The notes: generated by a model not told the origin, from the letters alone. A stretch of 64,000 nt of DNA from CAYXLI01 sp964464925 (GCA_964464925.1 CAYXLI010000012.1:1-64000), one strand, 5' to 3'; counted from the first letter of the stretch, positions 18,539 through 27,875 are shown. A program made the numbers and translations.

Positions 18539-19507
18539 ATGAAACTCAGAACAACAAGCATTCTTCGCTTTACCACATTTGTTGCTCTTGCGGCGGCAGT
18601 CGCCAGCGGGCAGCAACCTGAACAGGCCGGAGGAACGGGCGGCGGTTGGCGGCGCATCGGTGATGCTGCACCTCATCCGGATTCGGGCAGCTATGCGCAA
18701 TCGCAAGCAACGTATGGATCGCAGTATCCGGCAACGCCACCGGCGGAACTGACGATTCGTCCAGGCACGTATCTGACCGTGAGGATCGACCAGACGCTTT
18801 CCTCCGACAGAAGCCACGCCGGAGATGGATTCACGGCGACTTTGATAAAGCCTGTGGTTGTGGACGGGATAGTCGTCGCGCAAGCCGGCCAGACGCTTGG
18901 AGGCCGGGTGACAGAGGCCCAGAAGGCGGGACGCGTGAGCGGCGTATCGCGCCTGGGTGTCGAACTTATCGACATGAGCCTTGCCGACGGACAGCAAGTG
19001 CCGATCAAGACATCGTTCCTCACGCATGTGGGGCCTACCACGGTCGGCCGTGATGTGAGCGCCGTGGGGACTACGACGGCCGTAGGCGCGGCGGCTGGAG
19101 CCGTTGCCGACGGCGGCGTGGGCGCCGGGATCGGTGCGGCGGCAGGGGCTGCGGCAGGAATCATCGGAGTGCTGGTGACGCGCGGGCATGCGACCGAGCT
19201 GTATCCGGAAGCGGTGCTGACGTTCCGCTTCGAAGCGCCGGTGACGTTCTCGACGGCGCGCGCGCCGCAGGCTTTCCGGTATGTAGAACCGCAGGAATAT
19301 CAGCGGGCAGACCTGGTGCAGCGGCGCTATGAAGTGCGCCAGGCTCCTCCTCCCCCTCCGTTCTATGGACCGATGTGGGGAGGGCCTATCTGGGGCGGTT
19401 ATCCGTATCCGTATTACGGTCCTGGGTACTGGGGCCCGAGTGTTTCGTTCTTCTATGGGCGGGGCTTTTACGGCAGAGCGGGTTACTATCGCGGATATCG
19501 CCGCTAA
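18539..19507 (+). CDS. Secreted protein with Gly-zipper and Pro/Tyr/Gly-rich tail
   Basis: 322 residues from the ATG at 18539, preceded by AGGGGC and giving a signal peptide ending ASGQQ. The middle (about 80-165) is a beta-rich domain (GTYLTVRIDQTLSSD, GFTATLIKPVVVDGIVV). Residues around 180-215 are a Gly/Ala repeat (AAAGAVADGGVGAGIG, AAAGAAAGIIG) like the glycine zippers of outer-membrane-associated proteins. The last 60 residues are low-complexity Pro/Tyr/Gly. Function unknown; surface location inferred. Confidence 0.7.
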   Translation: MKLRTTSILRFTTFVALAAAVASGQQPEQAGGTGGGWRRIGDAAPHPDSGSYAQSQATYGSQYPATPPAELTIRPGTYLTVRIDQTLSSDRSHAGDGFTATLIKPVVVDGIVVAQAGQTLGGRVTEAQKAGRVSGVSRLGVELIDMSLADGQQVPIKTSFLTHVGPTTVGRDVSAVGTTTAVGAAAGAVADGGVGAGIGAAAGAAAGIIGVLVTRGHATELYPEAVLTFRFEAPVTFSTARAPQAFRYVEPQEYQRADLVQRRYEVRQAPPPPPFYGPMWGGPIWGGYPYPYYGPGYWGPSVSFFYGRGFYGRAGYYRGYRR

Positions 19508-19524
19508 CCCGTACCGGCGGAAAC

Positions 19525-19545
19525 AGGGCAGCCGGACGCTGCCCT
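19525..19545. terminator. Hairpin between convergent genes
   Basis: AGGGCAGC and GCTGCCCT form a perfect 8-bp stem with a five-base loop between two convergent genes whose stops are about 40 bases apart. T tracts are weak on both sides. Confidence 0.45.
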
Positions 19546-19546
19546 A

Positions 19547-20365
19547 TTAATTCGTTGCAGCCAGCCATCTTTTCATGCGCTCGATCTGGTCCTCTACATC
19601 TTTCCGGTCGTGTGCTTCCGGGGATAACTTCAGGTACATTTCCAGATCAATGTGGGCCTTTTTATAGGCTTTGACTTGTGCCTGGCAGATGCCTCTCTGC
19701 TTGTATTCTTCAGCGGAAGAGGGGTCGGCCTCGATCAGGAGGTCGAGTACCTGGACGGCTTTGGCGGGATCGTTCCGGCGGAAGTAGACGGAGCGAAGGT
19801 TGTTCAACATGCGGACTATGATGTGGCGGCGCGAAACCGGCTCTAACGCGGCCGGGTCGGCGGTTATATCGAGACCGGTGATCTCTTTCGCCAGTTCGCA
19901 GCATTCCGCGGCCGTGAGCAAGTGGCCGCCGTGGAACGGGTCGATATAGGTGGAGAAGTCGCCATCGTTGTATTCGATGAGAAAATGCCCGGGCAGGCCG
20001 ACGCCGTAAATAGGGCGAGCAAGTCGGCGGGCGATTTCCATATAGACGATCGAGAGAGTAATGGGAATGCCGACTCGCTGCGCGAGTACCTCATTCAGGC
20101 AGCTGTTGTCAGGGTGGTAGTAATCCTCTTCGTTTCCACGAAAGCCGAGTTCTTCGATCAGGTATTGGTTGAGAAGTTCGACGAACTCATCGCCGTCCGT
20201 ATCGCTGTCGATTCGTTCGGCGAACTCGTTCGCGTGCGAATCCAGCAGGTGCAGGAACGGATCCACTGGACAACCAGGATGTTCGATTGTGGCAAGCTGC
20301 AGAGCGGCCACATCGAGCGGCACATCCTCGTTTCCGTTCACCAGTAGGTCTCTCAATTCCTCCAT
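19547..20365 (-). CDS. SirB1-type protein (transglutaminase-like fold plus TPR)
   Basis: 272 residues. The segment CLNEVLAQRVGIPITLSIVYMEIARRL, then GLPGHFLIEY and YIDPFHGG, is the signature of the Transglut_core2/SirB1 family: Cys or Asn near LNEVL, then His and Asp in GHF and DPF. TPR-like helices occupy about residues 200-265 (AVQVLDLLIEADPSSAEEY). The biochemical role of the family is not established. It is cytoplasmic by lack of a signal peptide. Confidence 0.85.
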   Translation of the reverse strand: MEELRDLLVNGNEDVPLDVAALQLATIEHPGCPVDPFLHLLDSHANEFAERIDSDTDGDEFVELLNQYLIEELGFRGNEEDYYHPDNSCLNEVLAQRVGIPITLSIVYMEIARRLARPIYGVGLPGHFLIEYNDGDFSTYIDPFHGGHLLTAAECCELAKEITGLDITADPAALEPVSRRHIIVRMLNNLRSVYFRRNDPAKAVQVLDLLIEADPSSAEEYKQRGICQAQVKAYKKAHIDLEMYLKLSPEAHDRKDVEDQIERMKRWLAATN

Positions 20366-20512
20366 ATTTGCCGTAGAATATCACTCCGGCTGGTAAGCAT
20401 CCAAGTTTGCCGGCACCTCGCGCAGACGTCTCCACTTCGATGCGGTTGCGCTGCTGCCGTTCGGCGAGGGCCGAGTGGCGGCGGTGGGGCCGCGAGAACT
20501 CCAGATCTGGAT

Positions 20513-20869
20513 TTACTTAGATCCGCCGCGCAGGTAGGCGTCATCGCCGCGGATCCAGTCCTCACGTACGGGGGCGAAAAGATCCGTGGCGACGCTGTCT
20601 TCGAGCGCCTCTACTTTGTGCGGCTCATTACTTGCGATCTGCAGCATCTGGCCTGCTTCCACAATCTGCTCGCCGTGATCGAAGATGAAGCGCAGCTTGC
20701 CGGACTCGAGCATCGTAATCTGCTCGTTGTGATGGCTGTGGCGAGGCACGATAGAGCCCTTCGCAAGGGAGATGCGGGCGACAGTGATGCGGTCGGCGTG
20801 CAATACCTGACGCGAGATCAGGGGAGCAAGTTGTTCCTTTGGAATACTGTTCCAGGCGTGATGTTTCAT
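20513..20869 (-). CDS. Small cupin-domain protein
   Basis: 118 residues, a single cupin barrel. Motif 1 is GSIVPRHSHHNEQITMLESG, with His-His-Glu metal ligands, and motif 2 is EAGQMLQIASNEPHKVEAL, with the third His. Such one-domain cupins bind a divalent metal; substrates vary from sugars to small regulators. It starts three bases after the stop of the VWA gene and may be co-transcribed with it. The 147 bases between it and the SirB1-type gene contain no convincing gene. Confidence 0.85.
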   Translation of the reverse strand: MKHHAWNSIPKEQLAPLISRQVLHADRITVARISLAKGSIVPRHSHHNEQITMLESGKLRFIFDHGEQIVEAGQMLQIASNEPHKVEALEDSVATDLFAPVREDWIRGDDAYLRGGSK

Positions 20870-20871
20870 GG

Positions 20872-21855
20872 CTAGCGGGATACCCCAGCATTATAGCCGC
20901 GACGCGCGTGGATGACTGCCATGGGATAACGGGCCTTTGCCAGCGGCGTCAGTTCGATGCGCACGTTGCGAAATCCGCTGGCGTTTGCAGGCATGTTGTA
21001 TTGGATCGTGTAGCGCGTACGGATACGCTCAATCATGCTCGGGAAGTCGGTGGTGACGCGATCGGCCTTCACTGCCTCACCGCCGGTCTCATCAGCGATG
21101 TGATACACGTCAGGAGGCGTGAAGTCCGGATTCGTGTAATGTCCCGGGGTGATGGGAGCGGGCTTGGACGCCTTCCCCACGACGAGCGCATTGAGGACGG
21201 TGTCGGCTCCGAAGAAGGACTGGATGACCGGATCGTCCGGAGACTTGTAATTCAGGCCCAGGTTGTCGGTGAGGATCAGCACGGCTTTGCGGCCACGCTC
21301 CTCCGTGTGTTCTTCCATGTACTTTGCGGAATCGAGAAGTGCTTCGTTGATCGCGGTGCCTGCGCCGAGTTTGTCATCGTAACGGGCGTTGCGAAGGGCA
21401 TCTACGATCTCATCCAGATTCTCCGTGAAGTCGTGCTTGAGTTCGCTGTGGAGGCCGAAGACCATGAGCGCGACGCGATCTTTCGGTTTCAAAACGCGCA
21501 GAGCTTCCCGCGCAACACTTGCAACCTGCTGCACGTATTTCTGCATGCTCCCGCTGACGTCGACCAGGAGGATGAGGGACAAGGGTTCGGCTTCACGCGC
21601 AAAGTAACGAATCTGCTGCTGCACGTTGTTGTCGTAGACGTAGAAATCCTGCGCGGTCAGGCCGGTGACCACCTGGCCCTGGTTGAGGACCAGTGCGTCT
21701 ACGCGCACGTCACTTACGCCTGATTTGAAGGTGACAGTCGGCGTGGCTTCCGCGGGGGCGACGGTAGCAGCGGTCCTTTGCAGGGGACGGTCCTGCGCGC
21801 GCAGGACGGGTGATGCGCCTAATAATAGAAGCAGCAGCGCGCCCATGAAACACAT
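20872..21855 (-). CDS. VWFA-type secreted von Willebrand factor A protein
   Basis: 327 residues from the ATG at 21855; a second ATG lies at 21846. Only these starts give a proper signal peptide (FMGALLLLLLGASPVLRAQ); longer versions run into antisense selB. The VWA domain has the metal-dependent adhesion motif DVSGSM, then a conserved Thr/Asp pattern (GAGTAINEALLD, ILTDNLGLN). It resembles the VWFA-related proteins abundant in Acidobacteria. It would bind a partner outside the cytoplasm. The start overlaps the divergent selB start by 11 bases. Confidence 0.82.
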   Translation of the reverse strand: MCFMGALLLLLLGASPVLRAQDRPLQRTAATVAPAEATPTVTFKSGVSDVRVDALVLNQGQVVTGLTAQDFYVYDNNVQQQIRYFAREAEPLSLILLVDVSGSMQKYVQQVASVAREALRVLKPKDRVALMVFGLHSELKHDFTENLDEIVDALRNARYDDKLGAGTAINEALLDSAKYMEEHTEERGRKAVLILTDNLGLNYKSPDDPVIQSFFGADTVLNALVVGKASKPAPITPGHYTNPDFTPPDVYHIADETGGEAVKADRVTTDFPSMIERIRTRYTIQYNMPANASGFRNVRIELTPLAKARYPMAVIHARRGYNAGVSR

Positions 21856-23713
21856 CGTCGCCGGGACCGCCGGCCATATCGACCACGGAAAAAGTTCGCT
21901 TGTGCGAGCACTTACGGGGATCGACACGGACCGGTTAGAAGAAGAAAAACGTCGTGGCATTTCGATCGATCTAGGTTTCGCGCACATGCAGTTATCGAGT
22001 GACATCCGCCTCGCTTTTGTAGACGTCCCCGGGCATGAGAGGTTTATCAAAAATATGCTCGCAGGGGTGGGCGGGATCGATCTCGTTTTATTTGTTATAG
22101 CTGCGGATGAGTCCGTGAAGCCTCAAACGCGAGAACATTTCGATATTTGCCGCCTATTGCACATTCCGCAAGGAATTGTTGTGTTAACAAAAGTTGACCT
22201 TGTAGACGAGGAATTGCTCGATCTGGTGAGGCTGGAGGTAGAGGAATTTGTCGCAGGCTCTTTCCTCGAAGGCGCTCCGGTAGTGGCCGTGAGCGCGACC
22301 ACTGGCCAAGGAATTGCGGAGTTGCGAGCGGCATTGGCCGAGGCTGCGCGTACCGTGGTGGCACGGGACGAATCGCAGTTTGCGCGGCTGCCGATCGATC
22401 GTTCCTTCTCGATGAAAGGTTTCGGCACGGTGGTGACGGGAACGTTAACCGGAGGCAGAATCGCTCCCGAGGACGAGTTGGAGGTGCATCCCACCGGCGG
22501 ACGTGTGCGGGTTCGCGGAGTCCAGGTGCATGGCGCCCCGGCGAAGTTGGCGCGAGCTGGGCAACGTACCGCGGTGAACCTTGCGGGCGCCGAGGCAAGT
22601 GAACTGCGTCGTGGAATGGTGCTGACGCCTCCGGGAATTTTTCAGCCGACCGCGAACATCGATTGTTCCTTCGAACTGTTGCCATCCGCCAAGCCGCTGA
22701 GGCATTTGAGCCCGGTCCACTTCCACACCGGCACGGCGGAGGTGGAGGCGCAAGTGCGCATGCTGGAAGGCAATGTGCTGAAGCCCGGCGGCCGCGCGCA
22801 CGTACGCTTCCGCTTCCAGCAACCACTGTTGATGTTGCCGGGAGATCGCTTCATTGTGCGGATGTTTTCGCCGGTGGTGACGATCGGCGGCGGTGTGGCG
22901 CTGGATGTGCACCCGCCCCTAGAGATCAAGCGCGCTGAAGCGGCGCGGCGGCTGGTGCGCCTGGAAGAGGGCAGCCTGGCAGAGCGTATCGTGCAGTTCG
23001 TGTCGGAAGCCGAATATGGAATGAGCATGTCGGACCTGATACGGCGGACGGGAGTGACGGCAGCGACGCTGGAGAAGGCGATCCCTCGCGAAAACGTTGT
23101 TTACCTGAGCGAGCCGGAGGCGTGGCTGCTGTCCAAGAAGTGGATCGACGAGAGATTGGCGCGCTGGAGGGAATTGCTGAAGCAGTTCCATCGCGCGAAT
23201 CCTCTGCTTCCAGGGATTCCGAAGCAGGAGTTGAAGAGTAGGGAACTGCCGGCCGCGCCGGCTTTTCTGTTTGACGCGCTGCTGTCGATGGACAAACTGA
23301 TTGCCACTTCGGGTGAGGCCGTGCGGTTGGCTGCTCACAAGCTTGCGCTGAAGCAGGAGGAGAGTCAGGCGATTACGCGCATTGAAGAGGCGTTTGAAAA
23401 GGCCGGATTGACAGTGCCTTCCGTCGCCGAGGTGTTGGCTGGGTCCGGTGTGGAAGCGGCAAGGGCGCGCAGTTTGCTTCAGATTCTGCTGCGGGATAAG
23501 AAACTGGTGCGCGTGAGTGAGGAACTGGTGTTTCATCCCTCGGCGCTTCAAAAGCTGCGGGAACTTCTGATGGCGAGGAAGGGGACGATGTTTGCGGTGC
23601 CGGAGTTCAAGGACTGGACAGGCGTGTCCAGGAAGTACGCAATTCCGCTGCTGGAGTTTCTGGATCGGGAAAGAATCACGCGGCGCGACGGAGACAAGCG
23701 GATGGTGCTGTAG
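21845..23713 (+). CDS. selB: Selenocysteine-specific elongation factor SelB
   Basis: 622 residues, close to E. coli SelB (614). It delivers Sec-tRNA to UGA codons marked by a SECIS hairpin. The GTPase domain shows GTAGHIDHGKSSLVRALTG (P-loop), DRLEEEKRRGISIDLGFAH (switch I), DVPGHERF (G3) and VLTKVDL (G4). Domains II-III are followed by four winged-helix modules in the C-terminal half, which bind SECIS RNA. The ATG is fixed by the family start MKHIVAGTAGHIDHG. No selA, selC or selD lies in the window. Any promoter must lie inside the divergent VWA gene. Confidence 0.93.
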   Translation: MKHIVAGTAGHIDHGKSSLVRALTGIDTDRLEEEKRRGISIDLGFAHMQLSSDIRLAFVDVPGHERFIKNMLAGVGGIDLVLFVIAADESVKPQTREHFDICRLLHIPQGIVVLTKVDLVDEELLDLVRLEVEEFVAGSFLEGAPVVAVSATTGQGIAELRAALAEAARTVVARDESQFARLPIDRSFSMKGFGTVVTGTLTGGRIAPEDELEVHPTGGRVRVRGVQVHGAPAKLARAGQRTAVNLAGAEASELRRGMVLTPPGIFQPTANIDCSFELLPSAKPLRHLSPVHFHTGTAEVEAQVRMLEGNVLKPGGRAHVRFRFQQPLLMLPGDRFIVRMFSPVVTIGGGVALDVHPPLEIKRAEAARRLVRLEEGSLAERIVQFVSEAEYGMSMSDLIRRTGVTAATLEKAIPRENVVYLSEPEAWLLSKKWIDERLARWRELLKQFHRANPLLPGIPKQELKSRELPAAPAFLFDALLSMDKLIATSGEAVRLAAHKLALKQEESQAITRIEEAFEKAGLTVPSVAEVLAGSGVEAARARSLLQILLRDKKLVRVSEELVFHPSALQKLRELLMARKGTMFAVPEFKDWTGVSRKYAIPLLEFLDRERITRRDGDKRMVL

Positions 23714-23715
23714 CG

Positions 23716-24597
23716 CTAACTACCGGTAATTGGCTTCACGCGAGTGTTTAACTCGTCCAACGTCAGGGCGCCTGGATGGTACATGCGGACAATTCCTTTG
23801 GAATCGACCAACACCAGTGTGGGCGTTGTGCTGACGCCGTAGACTTTGAAAGTCTCTTCACTCACGGGAGCGGAGACATCGAGGATCGGCGCATAGAACT
23901 GCCGCCGAATTCTCTCCATGTACTGCAACTCTTCGGCGGGGCCGACGTCACGGCCTTGTTCGGCGTAGCCGTAGTGCTGAGTGGGGGCGATTACGATGAG
24001 ATTTGGATAACGCCGGCGAATTTCGGCGATGACCGGGCCTTCCGCTTTGCAGTCGCCACACCAGTGCGCCCAGAAAAACAGCAGTGTTGGTTTGCCGGTG
24101 GTGACCGGCGGCTTCGGGCCGAGGAACTGAGCCTTGATCAGTGCCGGCGCTGGTTTGCCTTCCAGCGAGAGCAGGTTGATATTTTTCTCGATGCGCGCGC
24201 GAATCGACGTGGACCGGTACGCGGCCAACTCCGCACGCAGAGAGCGCAGAGCCTCGTCGCGTTGCCCCTGTCCGGCTAACGCCTGGGCATGGACCTCTAT
24301 GGCGGCGCCGAGTGCAAGCGGAAGGTGCGGCTCGCGATCCAGAGGGCGCTTCTTCAGTTCTTCGGCAACGTAGGTGCGCGTGGCGGCTGCGTATTTCTCT
24401 GCCTGTTCATATTGTTTGGCGGCCAGGCGGCCCCGGGCGAGCCAGGAATACGCCTCGATCCATTCCGGCGTGCGAGGGCCTGCCTGCTTCAGCATGGTCT
24501 CCGCCGCTGCGAACTGCTCCGCGCCGACTGCGGACTTCACATCGGCAACGATGCCGGCAGAGGCGAGGGCGGGTATAAGAAAGACCAGAAAGCGCAT
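23716..24597 (-). CDS. Exported thioredoxin-like (TlpA-type) protein with helical N-terminal domain
   Basis: 293 residues with a signal peptide (FLIPALASAG). The N-terminal half is TPR-like helical (EAYSWLARGRLAAKQYEQAEKYA). The C-terminal half is a thioredoxin fold with FFWAHWCGDCKAEGPV, where CGDC replaces the CGPC of thioredoxin, and a cis-Pro loop at VSTTPTLVLV. It probably reduces or shuffles disulfides in the periplasm. Tail-to-tail with selB, two bases apart. Confidence 0.88.
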   Translation of the reverse strand: MRFLVFLIPALASAGIVADVKSAVGAEQFAAAETMLKQAGPRTPEWIEAYSWLARGRLAAKQYEQAEKYAAATRTYVAEELKKRPLDREPHLPLALGAAIEVHAQALAGQGQRDEALRSLRAELAAYRSTSIRARIEKNINLLSLEGKPAPALIKAQFLGPKPPVTTGKPTLLFFWAHWCGDCKAEGPVIAEIRRRYPNLIVIAPTQHYGYAEQGRDVGPAEELQYMERIRRQFYAPILDVSAPVSEETFKVYGVSTTPTLVLVDSKGIVRMYHPGALTLDELNTRVKPITGS

Positions 24598-24600
24598 AAG

Positions 24601-25347
24601 TCAGGCAGTGAGCAGGCCGCCATCGACGACGACGGTCTGCCCCGTCATATAAGATGATTCGTCACTCGCCAAGAGAACGGCCACATCGGCGATCTCACGG
24701 GGCTGCCCGAGCTGCTGGAGCGGCTGACGCTCGAGATAATATTTGCGCCGATCCTCGTGCTTCCAAAAGTATTCGCTGAGGGCGGTCTGGATGAGGCCGG
24801 GCGCGATCGCGTTGACCCGCACGTTTGCGGGGCCGAACTCCACGGCATAAGACATGGTCATCATCACCAGGGCGGCCTTGGTCATGCTGTACAGCATGGA
24901 GTGGGGCTGAGGGCGAATACCTGCGACGGAAGCCATGTTGATGATAGATCCACGATTCCGCTGAATCATTCCCGGTGCAACGCGTTTGATCAGGCGGAAT
25001 GTGCTCTTTATGTTCACTTCTACCATTTTGTCGAACTGGCCCTCGTCAAATTCGAGACAGGGGCCCTGCGCAATGTTCGTTGCGGCGTTGTTGACCAGGA
25101 TGTCAGGAGGGCCGAGAGCCCTTTCGGTCTCGTCCACCAGGTGATCGATATCTTCCAGCTTGCCCACGTGTGCCTGCACGGGTAGGATGCGGCCTGGATG
25201 ATGCCGGGCCACCTCCTCCAGCGCGTCCTGCTTGCGTCCACAGATGGCGATCCGCGCTCCCTCGCGCGCGAACACCTCGGCAATTGCCCGCCCGATGCCG
25301 CGGCTTGCGCCCGTGACAATGGCGACTTTACCCGCCAACCGGTTCAT
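24601..25347 (-). CDS. Short-chain dehydrogenase/reductase
   Basis: 248 residues from the ATG at 25347. This start overlaps the TGA of the upstream TIM-barrel gene as ATGA, and skips ten unconserved residues of the longest frame. The NAD(P)-binding motif is TGASRGIGRA, with NNAATN further on. The catalytic Ser, Tyr and Lys are in NMASVAG and YSMTKAALVM. It closely resembles FabG-like or glucose dehydrogenase-like SDRs. Coupling to a sugar isomerase-like gene suggests a sugar or polyol substrate. Confidence 0.9.
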   Translation of the reverse strand: MNRLAGKVAIVTGASRGIGRAIAEVFAREGARIAICGRKQDALEEVARHHPGRILPVQAHVGKLEDIDHLVDETERALGPPDILVNNAATNIAQGPCLEFDEGQFDKMVEVNIKSTFRLIKRVAPGMIQRNRGSIINMASVAGIRPQPHSMLYSMTKAALVMMTMSYAVEFGPANVRVNAIAPGLIQTALSEYFWKHEDRRKYYLERQPLQQLGQPREIADVAVLLASDESSYMTGQTVVVDGGLLTA

Positions 25348-26378
25348 GCTTGTAGTCCCAGGATATGTCGCGTCCATCGCATGCTGGCTTCCAGATCCGC
25401 CCGCTGCTGTTCGCCCTGTTTTTCCTTGGGAATCGGCGCCGGGTCCGGCCGCGGGGAGCCGTGTTCGGCCAAAGCGAGATAACGGCTGAATTCCCAGGCG
25501 GGTGTGTGTTTGTACGCGGCCCAGAACTTCGGGTCGAGGAACGGATATTTGCGAGCGCCGGTCACGATGATTTCCAGGGACAGAGCTTTACCGGGGCAGA
25601 GGCGCACGTAGTCCTTCACGTACTGCTCGATATTGACGTTTCCTTCACCCATGCGGGTCCATTGGACTGCCGAGCCCTCCTGCGTTTTCCAGACGGCCGA
25701 GTCGCGGATATGGCTCGTCAAAACGTAAGGGTAGAGGGTTTCAAGGGTGAGATGAGGATCCTCGATTGCCCACATCGGATTGCCGGAATCGAGGCAAGCG
25801 CCGACGAAGTCTTTGCCGGCTTCTTCGATCAAAGTTTTCAATTCGCGAGCCTGCATGTCGCCCGCGTGGTTCTCGATCGCGATCTTCAAGTTATGGTCCT
25901 GCGCCCGGCTTTTCACGTTGCGGAGTACGCGGACTGTGTTCTCGATGTGTCCTTCAAGAGGGGTAGAGCCGTTGCGATCGTTGAACGTGCCAAGGAAGCA
26001 CCGTACGATTTTGGAGCCTACCGTGTTGGCAGCGTGGAACATTCGGGCGAGTTGCTCCTCGGCGGTGCCGGCCTTCGCATCGAAGGCGGCGGAACTGGGG
26101 CAAATGGAGCGCATGCCGAGTTCGACCTCGATTCCGGTCTTCTCAGCGTGGGCGCGGACTTTGCGCAGGTTCTCGTCATCCAACGTGCCGATGAAGCGAA
26201 TCTCAGAGAAATGAACTACTTTGGCTCCAAGGTTCGCAGAATAGTCGAGGAACTGGAACGGATTGAAGCCGCTGTCGCGAATGCTGAACAGGTCGATGCC
26301 GAGCTTCACGGGAGCCGGGGCGCTCTGGGCTGCCGCGAGGGCGGCACCGCTCACCGAGAGAAAGGTTCTGCGGAGCAT
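25344..26378 (-). CDS. Sugar phosphate isomerase/epimerase-like TIM barrel with exported leader
   Basis: 344 residues. MLRRTFLSVSGAALAAAQ is a Tat-like leader with an arginine pair. The xylose isomerase-like TIM barrel shows IENHAGDMQARELKTLIEE and CLDSGNPMWAIEDP, where Glu and Asp ligate the metal, and LSLEIIVTG near the C-terminus. Such proteins epimerise or isomerise sugars, inositols or hydroxypyruvate. It is the first gene of a pair with the SDR. Confidence 0.87.
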   Translation of the reverse strand: MLRRTFLSVSGAALAAAQSAPAPVKLGIDLFSIRDSGFNPFQFLDYSANLGAKVVHFSEIRFIGTLDDENLRKVRAHAEKTGIEVELGMRSICPSSAAFDAKAGTAEEQLARMFHAANTVGSKIVRCFLGTFNDRNGSTPLEGHIENTVRVLRNVKSRAQDHNLKIAIENHAGDMQARELKTLIEEAGKDFVGACLDSGNPMWAIEDPHLTLETLYPYVLTSHIRDSAVWKTQEGSAVQWTRMGEGNVNIEQYVKDYVRLCPGKALSLEIIVTGARKYPFLDPKFWAAYKHTPAWEFSRYLALAEHGSPRPDPAPIPKEKQGEQQRADLEASMRWTRHILGLQA

Positions 26379-26491
26379 GGATGTATGTTACTCCAATGCC
26401 GCACCTCGAGTGGGATGGACTGCATCCAAATACAGGGGAATACCCCTTTGTTGACAGACTTAGTCCAGATTGACACACTAGAATCAGTATC

Positions 26492-27436
26492 ATGCCCCCG
26501 GCACCCGCGCTCGTGAGCGCTCCCGTAGTCACGTCGATTTTGTCCCAAATCGGGAATACTCCCCTGATTCGGTTGGAGAAGCTGACGGTGGGTTTGCCCG
26601 GCATCGAGATTTGGGGAAAGGCTGAGTATCGGAATCCGGGCGGCTCGGTGAAGGACCGCCCGGCGCTCAACATGTTGGAAGAAGGGGAACGGTCGGGCCA
26701 GCTCACCCCAGGCAAGATCATCCTGGATGCCACCAGCGGGAACACCGGCATCGCTTACGCCATGATCGGTACCGTAAAGGGCTATAAGGTCAAGCTTTGC
26801 TTGCCCTTGAACGCTTCGAATGAGCGAAAACGAATCCTCAAGGCTTATGGGGCCGAGATTGTGTTTACAGACCCCGCCGAGGGATCCGACGGGGCGATCC
26901 GCAAGGTCAAGGAATTGTATGCGCAGGATCCGGATAAGTACTTCTATCCGGACCAGTATGGGAATGACGCGAACTGGCAGGCGCACTTTAAAACTACAGC
27001 CGTAGAACTAATGGAGCAAACGGACGGCCGAATTACGCATTTTGTGGCAGCGCTTGGAACGAGCGGCACGTGCATGGGCACAAGCCGGAGGCTGAAGCAG
27101 GACCTGCCGCACGTGAAATGCTACTCGGCGCAGCCATCGTCGGGCTTCCACGGTCTGGAAGGGCTGAAGCACATGCCGACGGCGATCGTGCCGCCGATTT
27201 ACGACGAGCGCGTTGTGGATGGAAACCTCTGGATGGAAACAGAGGACGCGCACAAGATGGTACGGCGGGTGGCCCGTGAGCAGGGGCTTCTGATCGGCGT
27301 TTCGGCCGGCGCGAATTGTGTCGCCGCGCTGCAAATTGGTCAGGAATGCGCCCGGCGCGGCGAGGAAGCCGTAATCGTTACGATCCTCTGCGATGGCGCA
27401 GATAAATACCTCAGCGAGCACTTCTGGGACGACTAA
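26492..27436 (+). CDS. cysM: Cysteine synthase, CysM type
   Basis: 314 residues, PLP beta-family fold II. The PLP lysine is in GGSVKDRPALNM, the substrate loop is DATSGNTGIAYAM, and the cofactor phosphate site is GTSGTCMGTSRR. It makes cysteine from an activated serine (O-phospho- or O-acetylserine) and a sulfur donor. With a sulfur-carrier protein and JAMM peptidase directly downstream, the expected donor is the carrier thiocarboxylate, as with M. tuberculosis CysM, rather than free sulfide. TTGACA occurs at 26451 and 26470 just upstream, possibly -35 elements without a clear -10 partner. First gene of a four-gene operon. Confidence 0.92.
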   Translation: MPPAPALVSAPVVTSILSQIGNTPLIRLEKLTVGLPGIEIWGKAEYRNPGGSVKDRPALNMLEEGERSGQLTPGKIILDATSGNTGIAYAMIGTVKGYKVKLCLPLNASNERKRILKAYGAEIVFTDPAEGSDGAIRKVKELYAQDPDKYFYPDQYGNDANWQAHFKTTAVELMEQTDGRITHFVAALGTSGTCMGTSRRLKQDLPHVKCYSAQPSSGFHGLEGLKHMPTAIVPPIYDERVVDGNLWMETEDAHKMVRRVAREQGLLIGVSAGANCVAALQIGQECARRGEEAVIVTILCDGADKYLSEHFWDD

Positions 27437-27868
27437 ATGATTGAAATTGAAGAGAAAGCTTGGCAGGTCATGGTGGACCATGCCAAGGCGACCTACCCGA
27501 ACGAGTGTTGCGGCGCGATGCTTGGGACGGTGGATGGTGACGAGAAGAAGGTCCGGCGCGCCGTTCCGCTGGAGAACGCTTTTACGGGCGAGCAGAATGC
27601 GCGGTACGAACTGCGGCAGGAGGACTTGCTGAAGGCTGATGCCGAGGCTCGCCGCCAAGGCATGGATCTGGTGGGAATCTTCCACTCGCACCCAGATTGC
27701 GACGCGTACTTTTCGAAGACCGATTTGGAGAATTCCTGCCCTTGGTATTCGTTTGTTGTACTCTCGATCTATAAGGGCGAGTTCGACCACGCCAACAGCT
27801 TCCTGCCAGATCCTGACCAGACACACGCTGAGACGGAGAAACTGGTTTTTCCGGCAGTCACGAGGTAA
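27437..27868 (+). CDS. mec: JAMM/MPN+ metallopeptidase (Mec-like, M67)
   Basis: 143 residues, starting on the base after the cysM stop. The JAMM zinc site is complete: Glu23 in NECCGAML, then H83-S-H85-P, S93 and D96 (FHSHPDCDAYFSKTD). In Mycobacterium the homologue Mec+ frees cysteine from the CysO-cysteine adduct. In the quinolobactin system a JAMM protease (QbsD) trims residues after the diglycine of the carrier. Both tasks are plausible here because the carrier encoded next ends in Gly-Gly-Arg. Confidence 0.9.
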   Translation: MIEIEEKAWQVMVDHAKATYPNECCGAMLGTVDGDEKKVRRAVPLENAFTGEQNARYELRQEDLLKADAEARRQGMDLVGIFHSHPDCDAYFSKTDLENSCPWYSFVVLSIYKGEFDHANSFLPDPDQTHAETEKLVFPAVTR

Positions 27869-27875
27869 CTACAAC

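Noticed and set aside
20366..20512. Small gene between the SirB1-type and cupin genes
   Set aside because: Open frames exist on both strands but have no ribosome binding site, no domain and would overlap the cupin end.
26434..26447. AGGGG-AATA-CCCCT hairpin upstream of cysM as a terminator or riboswitch
   Set aside because: Only five base pairs, lying between divergent genes, and no SAM or other aptamer features are visible.
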